Positions 50,099 to 60,887 of a stretch of 64,000 bases of DNA are shown here, one piece after another. The stretch is from contig CM060081.1 of assembly GCA_030533445.1 (NCBI GenBank), positions 37,123,111 to 37,187,110 on the forward strand. The letters run 5' to 3'. Position numbers and translations under genes: made by a program. Within the stretch, counting starts at the first letter, position 1. Each line of letters starts with the position of its first letter. Under the pieces are notes generated by a model. That model did not search any database. It had not been told where the DNA came from and was given only the letters and a program-made list of their open reading frames with translations. This stretch comes from Cyprinodon diabolis (lineage: Eukaryota > Chordata > Actinopteri > Cyprinodontiformes > Cyprinodontidae).

Positions 50099-53000
50099 AG
50101 TTAAAACCCTTTTTTCTTGAAGATTATAAACACCCAATTTGCAGAAAAAAAGGTTTTATGATCTTTAATATGAAAAGACTGTAGACTTAATTTACCAATC
50201 TGACTCTACTCTTACTTTTATTTATCCTGGTTTAAGGTCTTTATGGTGTCTCTTACCTGGAAACACAAAAGCGGAACTACGAAAAGAACATTAGATGGAA
50301 TTACATTTTAAACCTAGTGATTTGAAAAGAAAACTTTATAAATGCCATCCACCCAGTAACAACAAGGTGGCCATGTTTATAGTCCAATTATGCTTGGCTC
50401 AGACTAGTTGGGCCAAATGTTTTACTTTTTCAGGGGTACTGATTGATAATGGGTACCTATGTTATAATTCTTATAAGTCTTGTTGATTAAATTAATAAAC
50501 TAAATAACTATGAATAATCTCAAATAGTAAAATTCTCTTCTTGATTATCAAGGTCTGTATATTTTGCAGAAATACTCAAAAAAATAAGATACAAATCTAT
50601 TTTAAGAATCTTATCATTCAACGATGTTCGCTAAATATAAATTCAGGCCAGAAGTCATTCATAAAGCACATCAGGTTGTCAAAGCAATACAAAATATATT
50701 TATAAAAAACACAGACCACAAACAATCTAATACCTAAACAACTCCGAGTGGCTTAGAAGTCATGGAAAACATGTTTTTAAGATATTCAAAAGTAGTAGGC
50801 GAATATGTTGGAAGAGATTTGTTCCACAGTTGGACACAGCCATGACTTAAAAAAGCCCAAATCCTCTAAGCTTCAACCTCGTGTTTTTGAAAACCAAGAG
50901 AAGCTGATCAGATGATCTCAGAGAAAGAACACAAGATTGAAACAGGGTGCAGATAAAAGCATGCTTAACAGAATCAATATAGAAATATTTTGCCACCACA
51001 CTAATATTGTTAATGAGAGGACATACACGTCTTTATGCTAAGATCAGTTTAAACAGACCAGTGGTTCCTTTATCTGAGCTCTGCCCTGAATCGTCAGCTC
51101 ACCACAATGGACTCATTTCGAAATTTGTTTTTACACATTACAGTTTAAAAGATGAAATATATCTAGCACTTATGTAACATCCCAAATATAAAAACTTTCC
51201 ATAAGAAAAAGTTCCACATTACATCACACATAAATGAATCACTAATAAGTGACTGATAAAAAAATTATAGTTCCAGGGCATTTTATCCAAAATGCAAAGT
51301 CTTTACTTAGAAAGCACAAAACATTTATTCCAGTTTGATCATTTGTACATCTCTGATAAAGTCAAATGTTTGCCATAAATCACCAGGTAATCTTACAGAT
51401 TGCATGTGTATTACAAAGGCTGGATTTATTATGGAGAGAACAGCACACAAAAAGTTGTAATTGTAGCCCATGCCAGCTTTATGACATCAACAAGTTGCAT
51501 AGGATAGTTTTAATTCAAGAACCAAACAATAAACAATGTATTTACAAACATTTTCAACTTTTTCAGTCTTACCTGCTAATGTACAAATTATCACTCTAAA
51601 GTTTTTTTATTATTTCTATCCACCTGTTCAGACCAAAATGTAAAAAAAAAAATAATGGAAGTTATCAATGATGAAATTTACCTTTTAGGTCTGAAAATAC
51701 ATTCAAAAACCAAACTAAAAGCATTCAGAGGAAAAAACCAGAGTTGCCATTACGCAGCTTCAGCTGTGCATCTACTGATCAAATGATAAAGACCAAAAAG
51801 ATTGGCAACAGCAGAATCATCCAGGGTCCTGCCTTATAACAGCCGATTGTTTGATGCAGTTTAACGAGTTCAACATAAGCTACCAAAAGCAGTACAAAAA
51901 TCTCATGGATTTGAACATTTTAATTTCGATCCTATTTTTGTCTTATGCCAGTTTAACAACTATTTGAACTCTGGTGAACCCAAAAATGAACGAAAGAGAT
52001 GAAACCTAATTTACAACATGTAGAATAGAATCCAAATTATTTTGAATCCCTATTAACAAAACAGATTCTCTGCTGGAAAAAGGACTGGCTTTTCAAACCA
52101 CACTATCATTTAAGCTACCCGTACATTCGAATTGCTTCCTTTACATTTAAAAACATAAAATGCAGCATACTTTAAGCCTTCCAAAGGCTTCATCTCCGCC
52201 AGTATCTGCTCGTTATTTCCAGTTACCTGAGGGACATAAAAACTAAAACTGCATATTTTCCATCAAATGCAAAATCCATCAACAAAAACTGATCAAAAAT
52301 AAATAACACAAGAAAAAAAATATGTGATCTAAGCCTAGCCGCTATCTTAATTCTAAAACTATTATCCAACAAACTGTTTAATTTTCCAGGTTTAGAATAT
52401 TGAATATAAAATCCAAAGGTTGAATTTACTGACATCTGGTGCAGAAAAAAAAGGTCATGCATCCAAGTAAAATTATTTCCCCTTCTGATAACAAAAATGT
52501 GAACTCTGGAGACTTGTTTGGTTATGTTAGCAAAAGTACAGACATTGGTAGAGTTTAGGCATTTGGGACATTCCTTAATATTAATAAATGTGCAAGCAAT
52601 AAAACCTGTGATATTATTGTTTAGCCAACCTATATTGAAGTAAATCTCCAATAAATTCAAATGGCCCTAATTTCTTAATGGTATGTTAAATACCCTATGA
52701 TAAACACTAAATTTGATTTCATTTTTAAATGATGAAAAAAAAACTTCTAGAGGAAATTTACCCTTTTTTCTGCTGATAATTTTTCTTCTCTCTACATGTA
52801 AGACATCTTGCTTTTTTTCTGCTGCTGCACAAGGACTGCTTAGTTTCTAAGCATGTCTGATACACGTTCCAATTTGAGATTTTAGGCAGAGTAAACACAT
52901 TTTCTACAGAGGACATACAAAAATATTTATATGCCTTTGCAAGGATGCAAGTAGATATTTTCAAGTAACACAAAACTGAGGCACATTTGAGAAAAATTGG

Positions 53001-53175
53001 CTTATTTTTATATGAACATACGAATATTATTACATGTTGAAAAACAGGATCCAAAAAACGTCATTTTCTGAAAATGTCTGTGGTCAAAACTCACTTTAAA
53101 GAGCTGTGACCAAAAATTTAAATAATGCTTAAATAAAAACTGGGAAACTATTTTTCACGAAAAAGAGACATTTTG
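50099..53175. other. Intergenic region between dcaf1 and dock3
   Basis: AT-rich DNA. Part of it could be a longer dcaf1 3' UTR if the signal at 53176 is not used. A 145-codon minus-strand frame at 52223-52660 has no domain or coding-like composition. Confidence 0.45.
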
Positions 53176-53181
53176 TTTATT
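53176..53181 (-). terminator. Candidate dcaf1 polyadenylation signal AATAAA
   Basis: TTTATT on the plus strand reads AATAAA on the minus strand, about 300 bases past the proposed dcaf1 stop. Cleavage would be expected 10-30 bases further left, giving a short 3' UTR. It is the first consensus signal noticed downstream, but AT-rich DNA yields such hexamers by chance. Confidence 0.4.
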
Positions 53182-53478
53182 CATTGTGCATCTTATATTT
53201 TCTCCTCATACAAAGAACTGTCTTCTAAGGTTGAGCGTAGATTTGAAAAAGGACGTTGTGCTCCATTTCTGCAGCAGATGCAAAGTGTCCAAAAAGTAAC
53301 ATAGATGTAACACAACAAACCTTTAAAATTTAATTAAACAGGGAAAAGAAATCCAAAACCAATGGTCAGTCTAGTTTTTTTAAATGAAACCTTTGAATTT
53401 TTGGTGCCATTTATCTGGCTTTTCTGAGGGATCCACATGCTCTGCGCAGCAAGTGCGCCTCCTCTTCCATCTCTCAAA

Positions 53479-53540
53479 CTATACGTCAGACATGTATCCA
53501 AATATGTCGGAGTCTTCATCATCTGATTCTTCTCTTAACC
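53479..53540 (-). CDS. dcaf1: dcaf1 terminal coding exon (proposed), acidic C-terminus and stop
   Basis: A proposed 62-base last coding segment with acceptor tttcag, in phase with the gtaagt donor of the preceding exon. It encodes LREESDDEDSDIFGYMSDV after a split Trp codon, then TAG. The acidic composition fits the DCAF1 tail. The weakness is that mammalian DCAF1 ends in the previous exon, so this would be a fish-type or alternative extension. A consensus polyadenylation signal lies about 300 bases downstream, which supports a real 3' exon here. Confidence 0.65.
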
Positions 53541-54225
53541 CTGAAACATAATAACCATATGTAAAACACATCATGTGCAATAGACAAAAAACATTACATA
53601 TTAAGAGCAGATGTTGCTTCCTTCTCTACTATTTCACTGTTGTCCGATTGTACTATGAGGTATTAAATATCAATCAAAATGCTTTAACTTTAACTGATTT
53701 TATTTACAGAATAAGGCAACAGAAGAAAATCTAAGTTTAAACTGTTAATTACAAAATAACAGATAATAACCTCAGAAGAAACTTAAAAAGGTTTATTAGA
53801 TGTCTGCAGATCAAGTAGAATCAGGGATTTACATACTTTTTCGAGATATAAACCATATTGTATAAATTAGAATAAGCATTTGGATGAGGCTTATTTGTCA
53901 GATAAAAGCATCTCTTTAAAACAACCTTTAAGCAGCTATTTAAACCTCCTTAGTTTATTGATCTGATGACAAATGTTAATCTCATTATATGCATTTTAAT
54001 GTAAAAACATCTTTTTTTACTAACCTTTATAGTATAAGTCTCTCAACGAACAGTTGGTGATTGAATTAAACAATGAATAACATCCTAGTAAATTAAATTC
54101 AAGTTTCCCTTGTTAAGAAAAGTTCAAAGATGATGGTTACACTGTGCAACTGTAAAAAACTAAAAAAAAAAACAAGTTTATATAACTACACAACATTTAT
54201 TTAAAAAAAATAAATAAATAAAAAA

Positions 54226-55231
54226 ATCCATTGGACTTTGTTTCCAAGTTCGAAGACGTTTCTCTTCTGATCCAGGAAGGTTTTTCAATTCAAAATTAGT
54301 AGGGGTGCACGATATTGGGATTTTGGCCGATATCCGATATGCCGATATTTTAAAACTCATGTAGCCTATAACCGATATCGATACTGACGTTAAAGCTGGA
54401 CAAAAATAAGTAGTCATTGAAAAAAGCAGTTTTGTTATCCATTTCTGACACTTTGAAAAATAATATAATCAAATATATTTTCATATGCTGATATCAAATA
54501 GATTTTTAAAAATGAGGTATCGATCTATTTTACTTTCAAAATCTTGTGAAATTTCATCGTTCTGTTACAAACTCTTGTGATATTTTGCAAATCCTTGTGA
54601 GATTTTGTTAGTAAAATAGATCGATACCGCATCAATATATCAACATATAAAAATATGGCAAAATTCTGTGAATTTTCAGGGGATTTCGTAGCATAACGAT
54701 GATATATAGCAATATTTCATTAGTAAAAGAGATTGATATGGTGTTTTTAAATGGCAATATATCAGCATATGAAGATATTGTGATATTTTAATGTATCAAT
54801 ATTTTTTCCCTCGTCTCTAGAAGTTTTTAAGTCTGTAAAAAAGAAGTTTTTGAGGAAGAAGAAGAAGTAGTTTTTTTTTTTTTTTAAGACTTTAGAAACT
54901 CAGAAGCTGAACAAATGTCTGGTCAAATATCGGTGGGGTGGCCGATGTCCGATATTCAGTTTTAAGGCCGATACAGATAGGGGGCCGATTATATCACGCA
55001 TCCCTAAAAATTAGCGTTGAATTCAAAGCGTTATATAGTAGCCCAAAAACTTTTTTTGGTTTAGAAAATCTGCAAATTGAACCAGAAGAACAGATCCGCC
55101 CCTTAGGAATTGGACAAGTTTTTGGGCTACTGTATAAATCTTCTAACTCAACACCTTTTTTTCTGAAAATTTGATTTGAAAGAGCTTCCTAGATGGGAAG
55201 CGAAACTACTTCAAACTTGGAAACCAAGTCC
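54226..55231. repeat. Inverted-repeat element interrupted by a hAT insertion
   Basis: The left arm (54226-54299: atccattggactttgtttcc, then gacgtttctcttctgatcca) pairs with the right arm ending at 55231 (ccaagtccagtggat). An inner pair, tatatagtagcccaaaaact at 55033 and its inverse near 55131, forms another hairpin. The words resemble a frequent fish inverted repeat. The interval 54300-55006 is a later hAT element. Confidence 0.65.
54300..55006. mobile_element. Non-autonomous hAT transposon, 707 bp, in dcaf1 intron
   Basis: The ends TAGGGGTGCACGATAT and (minus strand) TAGGGATGCGTGATAT are inverted. A perfect 8-bp target duplication, aaaattag, lies at 54292-54299 and 55007-55014. The interior is rich in 'atatcgat' words and has no transposase. 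It lies between the last two proposed dcaf1 exons. Confidence 0.88.
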
Positions 55232-55790
55232 AGTGGATTGTTTTTTAACTTTTTTGGAGTGATTTTCTGAATGACTGAGAATATTCACCAGCATACATGA
55301 CATATAGCAGATAGTAACTAAACAATTAAAATAAAGCAAAGTGTAAATCTGAAACTGTCTATAAGGCTGGATTAAACCGACCACAAGTTTCTGTTTATCA
55401 ATTAGTTTGTTTTGAGAATTGCCTTAAGTCCACATTTACGTCGAAACTGTGCTTTATAAACAAACTTCACTGAGATTAATTTTATCATTTTTTTAATCCT
55501 GCCTGAATTAGAATCCCTAAAAGATAAAATTGCATCAAATATTTCATGGAAATTGATATCTAAATAAATACCAGCACAACTAGTATCCTCAACTTTTCCT
55601 GTATTTTTAAATTGGGTAACTGCAATAAATGCAAATATATATTTGTTAGAAGTTTCACATTGTCTCAAATAGGAGGTAATCTTTGTTATAGCATAGCCAG
55701 AACACGGCATGTACAATCATGGGCCATCATGGGCCATCAAATATTTCAAAAAAGCTGTAACAAAACAAGCAGGGGAATGTGATCACTTAC

Positions 55791-55884
55791 ATGATGAGTT
55801 GAGGATTGAATCTTCTAGGTCTGAGTCCTCAGAGTCAATATTACTAGGGTCATAATCACTGCTATTACCAAGAATAGCCTGAAT
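55791..55884 (-). CDS. dcaf1: dcaf1 exon: penultimate, acidic tail end
   Basis: This 94-base exon encodes IQAILGNSSDYDPSNIDSED and SDLEDSILNSS plus one base. It corresponds to the ILGDTDSSDNSDLEDDI-type extreme C-terminus of mammalian DCAF1. The acceptor is ttaaccag. After TCATCAT comes a perfect donor, gtaagtga. If this donor is not used, translation continues for Cys-Lys and stops at a TGA inside the donor region (about 55782-55784), giving a mammal-like end; if it is used, the message joins the acidic exon at 53479. Both ends are possible from sequence alone. Confidence 0.9.
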
Positions 55885-56529
55885 CTGGTTAAAAAAATTG
55901 AAAGCAAAATTCAAAAACCATCATTCTGCTTTATTATTAATTTCAGATATTTCATTCTGCTTCAATTTTTATTCTATACTGCTAGAGTCCCTTGAATGTT
56001 TCCAATCCCAATCAAAGGTCATCAATTCAGATGGACCTTCAACAGAGAAGCAAAGTGGGTGATGCTGTGAGGTACTGTAGCTGACGAATATCACAAAAAC
56101 CTTGAAGGATTTACTAAAATCTTGCTTGATTAAGTCAAAGGACAAGTGTGAAAAAGGAAGCTGGAAGTTTCCACTTATTTTGCATCAAGAAAATCCATAA
56201 GCCTTAAAAGTAAATCAACTTAACAAATGTGTATATATTTCAGGGACTTTGGTCTAACAATCATCTTTACAAAAGCAAAAACAAGAGGTACTCAGTCCAA
56301 CAACTTAGATTTTTGTTTGTTTTTTACAGCTCAGACTTTCACTTTTAGCATCACAAAGGTATTTAATTATATGGAAAATATATATGCTTAATATCTGCCT
56401 ATAGCCTTATTCTTGAAAAAAAAAAATTCCAAGGCATTTTAATTAGAAACATGGTAAAATACTTTGTGATATTTTGTTAATTGTTTATCACCATTTTAAT
56501 TCATGGGATTTATACAATTTTAATTCGGT

Positions 56530-57056
56530 TTCAATCCAGAGCTACACTGCAGGTGCTGATGTTGCTGAACTGCAGAGCTCCTTCAGTCAGACTGCTACAC
56601 CCTAAATGCACCAAGGAGCGTTATCACAGATCCTTCCTCCTAGAAGCTGTAAGATTTATAACCATCCCTGTTCCCAACAACCTCAATGGGTTTTTACATT
56701 TATGTTGATTTATGCAAGTTTCTGTCTTGGTAACTTAAATAACATGCTGCTTTCATTTTGCTCATCTCTGGTGATATTTTCACATATCCTTTACTGTAAA
56801 AATATCCACAGTTGTATATTGATTATTTGTACTCCAAATACACAATATCTATATTGCAAAAACACCTCACAATACATTATTTTATTTGTTTATTTTCATA
56901 ACTGTCACTTATTCTGTTATTTTATACACTTTTTAAGATCGATATTTGTGTGACCACTTTTGCTATAATCTTATGCTGCTGTAACACCACAATTTCCCCA
57001 TTGTGGAACAATAAAGGGATTTTCTAATTTATTCTCTATTCTATTCTATTAATTTT
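56530..57056 (+). pseudogene. 3' end of a LINE in dcaf1 intron
   Basis: A short frame reads KERYHRSFLLEAVRFITIPV, the usual C-terminal end of fish L2-like reverse-transcriptase ORFs. It is followed by ctgctgtaacaccacaattt and ccccattgtggaacaataaa, and a (ttctatt)n-like tail. Everything upstream is missing: a 5'-truncated dead copy antisense to dcaf1. Confidence 0.7.
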
Positions 57057-57231
57057 CCATTTATATGGTTAAGATTATCAATGATTCTAACATGCTACTG
57101 GAAAAGGGGCATTCTCTTTTTTTTTTTGTTTTTTTTTTTATATAAAAAATATTCTATAGTGAGAAAATTAACTGGTATATTCATATATAACAACATACAA
57201 AAAATAAATAAAAAATAAATTGATATACCAC

Positions 57232-57387
57232 CTCATCAATAGTGTTAGCGTCCTCCTCGTTCTCCTGTTCATTAATATCAGCCAGTTCCTCAATGAGGGG
57301 GTTTATGTCTAGATCGTCATCGTCATCATCATCATCATCATCATCATCTGAATCTGACGAATCATCATCATCATCCTGATCTTGATC
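57232..57387 (-). CDS. dcaf1: dcaf1 exon: acidic Asp-rich tail with (GAT)n coding repeat
   Basis: The exon encodes 52 codons with an aspartate run (DQDQDDDDDSSDSD, then eleven more Asp) followed by LDINPLIEELADINEQENEE and DANTIDE. The Asp run is written largely in GAT codons, forming a trinucleotide repeat on the minus strand (ATC on the plus strand at about 57313-57349 and 57361-57375). Acidic tails of variable length are typical of DCAF1. The acceptor is tttttccag and the donor is GAG followed by gtggta, phase 0. A longer minus-strand open frame joining this exon and the one to its right crosses an intron and is not a real protein. Confidence 0.92.
57313..57375. repeat. dcaf1: Coding (ATC/GAT)n trinucleotide repeat
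   Basis: ATC triplets in two runs on the plus strand correspond to consecutive GAT (Asp) codons of dcaf1 on the minus strand, broken by Ser codons and a few GAC codons. Confidence 0.9.
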
Positions 57388-57576
57388 CTGGAAAAAACAA
57401 AGCATGCGATGAATATAAAGGATCCAAATCCCAGAATATAAACTCTGTCTCACACCATCTGTGCAGATCCTAAAAATCCCCCAAACCAAAAAACTCCAAC
57501 AACCAATAAACCTAAAAATCTCATCTAAAAACAAACAAGAAATGCAGTTTTTACTTTTAAGTGTCATGAATCTTAC

Positions 57577-57666
57577 CTGATCGTCATCGTCTCCTTCTTC
57601 TGCCAGTTTCAGTCGTCCAACTTGATATAGACGACATACCGTATCCATGCTTGTTGTATCCTGGTT
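57577..57666 (-). CDS. dcaf1: dcaf1 exon: end of propeller and start of acidic tail
   Basis: This exon encodes 30 codons, NQDTTSMDTVCRLYQVGRLK then LAEEGDDDDQ. MDTVCRLY-VGR-LAE is the conserved junction between the propeller and the acidic C-terminal tail, the region reported to bind the tumour suppressor Merlin in mammals. Acceptor gtcgtag, donor CAG followed by gtaaga, phase 0 at both ends. Confidence 0.94.
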
Positions 57667-57797
57667 CTACGACATTAACATGTAAAAAGTCATTAGAATG
57701 GATAAAAAAAGCAACTCACATTGATAAAAGTCAGAGAGCTACTGCGTTAAGTTAACACCAATAAGATGATGTAACAGTAATGAAACCAATGGAGTAC

Positions 57798-57871
57798 CTC
57801 TATGACAGCCAGGTGGTAGTCCTTAGTATCCGTACACAAATCAAAGATGTTCCTCTTTACATCCAGAGTGG
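57798..57871 (-). CDS. dcaf1: dcaf1 exon: last WD40 strands
   Basis: This 74-base exon encodes [20 protein letters not shown] and LAVIE. The acceptor is taaacag and the donor is GAG followed by gtactc, phase 0. [15 protein letters not shown] is nearly identical to vertebrate DCAF1 and closes the beta-propeller. An overlapping plus-strand open frame is an antisense shadow. Confidence 0.94.
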
Positions 57872-58038
57872 CTGTTTAAAACCAGGTAAAAATATATATA
57901 TTAGTCACACTTTAGACTTGGAGGACTCTGCCATTTTTGTAATCAAGATACAGAAGAGAGATAAGAAATGCTCCACAAGGCTTAATGCAGTTTAGAGGAA
58001 GAGAGAAGTTAATATGGTATGAAGAGGGTTCAACCAAC

Positions 58039-58143
58039 CGATAGGCTTGTAGTCTGTAGCATCAAAAGTTCTGAAGGAGGAGCCAAAGGGACTCGCCACC
58101 TGCCCGCTAATGCTGTTGTGCTCATCATCATCTTGTAGCATCG
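58039..58143 (-). CDS. dcaf1: dcaf1 exon: WD40, variable loop and [11 protein letters not shown]
   Basis: This 105-base exon encodes [20 protein letters not shown] and [15 protein letters not shown]. The acidic Gln-Asp-Asp-Asp-Glu loop is variable between species, while [17 protein letters not shown] is a DCAF1 signature. The acceptor is gaacag (phase 1 in) and the donor is G followed by gttggt (phase 1 out), a slightly weak donor. It continues into the [12 protein letters not shown] exon. Confidence 0.94.
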
Positions 58144-58227
58144 CTGTTCACAAGCAGGGATATCAATTAAAACATGTCAAGTACTGGACAGCAGAACCCA
58201 TCCCTTTTTACCAATGTGGGACCATAC

Positions 58228-58321
58228 CTCCATACATGATGGTGCCAGTGCTGTTAAAGACCAACCCGCACTGATCCAGAGCAGGAACCGTGTGGAGCAG
58301 ATGGAAGGTCCTCAGGTCCCA
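58228..58321 (-). CDS. dcaf1: dcaf1 exon: second DDB1-binding WDxR motif
   Basis: This 94-base exon encodes [20 protein letters not shown] and [11 protein letters not shown], then one base of the next codon. It begins exactly at the tryptophan of the second WDxR motif (WDLR). Its arginine lies 36 residues after that of WDVR in the previous exon, the same spacing as R1247 and R1283 of human DCAF1, which confirms both the splice model and the DDB1-docking function. Acceptor tttcag, donor GGAG followed by gtatgg, phase 1. Confidence 0.96.
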
Positions 58322-58854
58322 CTGAAACCTGCAGTCAAGGCTGACAACTGTAGAAACCCTAAGGACAAGCAATGGATCTCACTGGGATAGAAATGGCTCT
58401 TATGGCTGGTTTACAGCTTTCCCATTTACGTTAAGAAGATGTGCAAAGCTACAAGTAGTATCATGAACAGAAGCTGAGCTTCTCCCTTTCATCCTCATCA
58501 TCTTACTGCCACCATCATCCAGGAAAGTTGACACCATGCAGTTCTTTGTGACTCAGACTCAAGCTTCACTCAGTACTGCCAGAAAGACCATGACAAATTA
58601 TAGACATTTATATTTGAATGTATTGTAAGAGTAAAACCAGCTGAGTTGTTGCCTAATAGGGAAAAATAAAGTACAAAAGCATATTTTTTAACCTGACAAG
58701 GAGGATTTCCACTCTTACTCACATTGATCAGGATTTTTAACTGTTACTTGTATAAATGCATAAACATAAACTAACAAACAGAGAGCCCCATGTGGCCATA
58801 AATAAAATATATGAAACATATCAGCAAGGAAACTAAATAATTTAGAAAGGATAC

Positions 58855-59088
58855 AATCTCTGTGTTGATGATGACCTCCAGCCCGTTTGGATGGAAAACC
58901 CCGCTGAGGTTCATGTTGAACTTGTCGAACTTGTGGATGGCCCGTGATGCGCGCACATCCCACAGGACCCCGTCGTTTAGCACCAAGTCATCCGTGGGGT
59001 TGAAGGTGGCACAGTTTCTCTTGTAGTCATTGGCCAGTGCAGGGTCGTTCAGGGTCAGGATCTTCTGGCCCGTCTGGATGTCATAGAT
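58855..59088 (-). CDS. dcaf1: dcaf1 exon: WD40 blades with first DDB1-binding WDxR motif
   Basis: The exon encodes 78 codons in phase 0: [20 protein letters not shown], then [20 protein letters not shown], then [20 protein letters not shown], ending [14 protein letters not shown]. It holds the first WDxR motif (WDVR). In human DCAF1 the arginine of this motif (R1247) contacts DDB1, so ligase assembly is expected to be conserved. The acceptor is ctag and the donor is ATT followed by gtatcc. The exon is GC-richer than its introns. Two minus-strand open frames here that run on past the donor are exon-plus-intron artefacts. Confidence 0.97.
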
Positions 59089-60082
59089 CTAGAACATGAG
59101 TAGCAGAATTAATATCCTAACCTTTAGAGAAATCAAAAAAAATATCAACCTGGAAAACCTTTGTAGATTACTGGAATACCTGAGCTTACAGACAGTAGAA
59201 CTGCTTTGTCGAAGTCATTTTTAAACATTACTGCTGGATTTTTATGTCTGACTGAAATCAATTCATATTTCCTACAGTTGATATCAAAATCTAATTAAGA
59301 TGCTTCAGTTCTTAAGAATATGTCCATTGATGTGTTCAAACAAAGCTTTGTGAAATTATCTTTTTTTTATAGAATAATCAAAAGTTTTAAAGCTTTGAGC
59401 GCAGTCTTGGAATAGTATTAAGATAACAGGGATTTATTGTTGACTTTTTCCTTTTGTATGTTTTTTTTTTATAATAATAGAATCCATGTTATTGGCTGTG
59501 TGGCACAACCTCTTCCTCAAGATGGGATAAGTTTGCCTCTTATTGGTTAATAATCCCCAAGTGAGCACTGTGCTCCCAGAAACCCTCCATGTAGAACAGA
59601 AAGTTGCAAAGATTCATTAACAGAAGCTCTGAAGAAGCTTTGCCTGATGGGGCGAGAGACAAATGTTCTGAATTGGTCACAATTACAGAAAACAATTATA
59701 GTATTTCAATGGATTATAAGAGCAACTAATTTGCAGAGATTAATACAGTTTCATGTATCTTAATTTAGAAAAAAAAATGTGTGTAAAAATGCAAAAAATA
59801 AAAATGGTGCTTGGAATAGGTTAAAGCCTAAGAAGCTGCTGATAGAGTCTGGTGCAAAAATATTTTTTAAGCTCTAGAATGACTAGGTAAACACTATGTG
59901 GATTAACAATTGGCGGATATTATCATTTTATAGATGAGGATTTGTTCTTTTTGTAGTTTTTTCTGTCTTAGTATTATTATGAGAGTAGATCACTTTATTA
60001 ATTGATTAATGGATTAATTAATAGATTTCTGCATTGAATTGATCATGAGCATCAATACTGTTACGTCACTCATGTTCCTTAC

Positions 60083-60167
60083 ATGTGCAACTTCATCCTT
60101 AGTACCAATTACTCTGTCCTGAGAGAGTTTGCTGAACTCAACATGGTGATCCTCTCCAAATGAGGTT
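60083..60167 (-). CDS. dcaf1: dcaf1 exon: WD40 blade strand
   Basis: This 85-base exon encodes TSFGEDHHVEFSKLSQDRVI and GTKDEVAH after completing a split lysine codon. The acceptor follows a pyrimidine tract (tttttcccctcag) and the donor is CAT followed by gtaagg, phase 0. The order EDHHVEFSK-LSQDRVIGTK matches the DCAF1 propeller exactly, and the next exon continues with IYD. It is missed by a simple open-frame scan because of its length. Confidence 0.94.
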
Positions 60168-60266
60168 CTGAGGGGAAAAAAATACATATTTCATTATTCA
60201 ACAACACATATTATTATGCTGTTATTACAATGAAATAAATGAAAACTCCTTTAAAACAGTTTTTAC

Positions 60267-60349
60267 TTCATGCTAAAGACACCGTCAATTCTCCACAGAG
60301 CTGACAGGGGGACTCTCCAGGAGGCAGAGGTAAGAACTAAGTTACCATC
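60267..60349 (-). CDS. dcaf1: dcaf1 exon: WD40 blade strand
   Basis: A short 83-base exon, too small for a simple open-frame scan. It encodes [20 protein letters not shown] followed by IDGVFSMK. It was recognised by homology to the Ser-Ala-Thr-Trp region of the DCAF1 propeller and by an acceptor (cttcttcacag) and donor (AA followed by gtaaaa) that keep phase: in at 0, out at 2. The arginine in WRVP stands where mammalian proteins have a shorter Ser-Gln pair, an ordinary substitution. Confidence 0.93.
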
Positions 60350-60573
60350 CTGTGAAGAAGAGAAAAATTATTCACATAAACACACGCAAACATACCCCAA
60401 AGCAGAAAATTAAACAACTTGAGGAGCTTTTTTAAAGCTACATTTTGAGAAAAGTTTCAAAAAACTAATTGAAAAACCAGAATCAAGCCATAATGTTAAA
60501 CTGCAACAGCTTTTTTTCCCTGTGAAATGTCAAACTGGTTTTAAGCCTAGTAAGTTTTTATCCGTTTTGCTAC

Positions 60574-60772
60574 CCGGGAAGGCTCGATGTGAGTGATGGC
60601 CGATCCATTGCAGGTGTAGCTGGCCTCCTCCTCTCCAGAGAAGATGTTGTAAAGCTTGAGGTGACCGGAGCAGGTTCCCAGCATGAGGAAGCGCTCGCAG
60701 GCTGAAAAGGCACAACAGGTGAAACTGCTGTCGCCTCCGTCGCCTTCATGGAAAACTGACATGGGGCGAAAC
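60574..60772 (-). CDS. dcaf1: dcaf1 exon: WD40 blades
   Basis: The exon completes the split arginine codon and encodes [20 protein letters not shown], then [20 protein letters not shown] and [20 protein letters not shown], ending HIEPSR. These are typical WD40 strands with the Gly-Thr-turn-Gly pattern. The acceptor is aag and the donor is CGG followed by gtagca, phase 0. The reading frame runs past the donor into intron for about ten codons, which marks where the homology stops. It continues directly into the next exon, which starts DGNLVLTSA. Confidence 0.95.
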
Positions 60773-60887
60773 CTTAATGAGGGAAAAATAAAGAAACAGA
60801 GTCAGAGGGGGAAAAAAAGAAACAGAGTCAGAGAGAAAAATATAACTTTTATCAGGTCTTTAAAGAGTTGCAGGTGCTGTTTCCTAC

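Noticed and set aside
49616..50137. 173-codon minus-strand frame
   Set aside because: It covers a dispersed repeat whose known reading is non-coding.
52223..52660. 145-codon minus-strand open frame between the two genes
   Set aside because: No domain, low-complexity AT-rich codons, no splice or promoter context; long frames arise by chance here.
57181..57648. 155-codon minus-strand frame with the Asp run as one protein
   Set aside because: It is two dcaf1 exons joined through an unspliced intron, and it also runs past the right donor; the exon borders explain it.
59610..59680. Possible fragment of a gaagaagctttgcctgatgg repeat in a dcaf1 intron
   Set aside because: Too short and diverged to assign ends or family.
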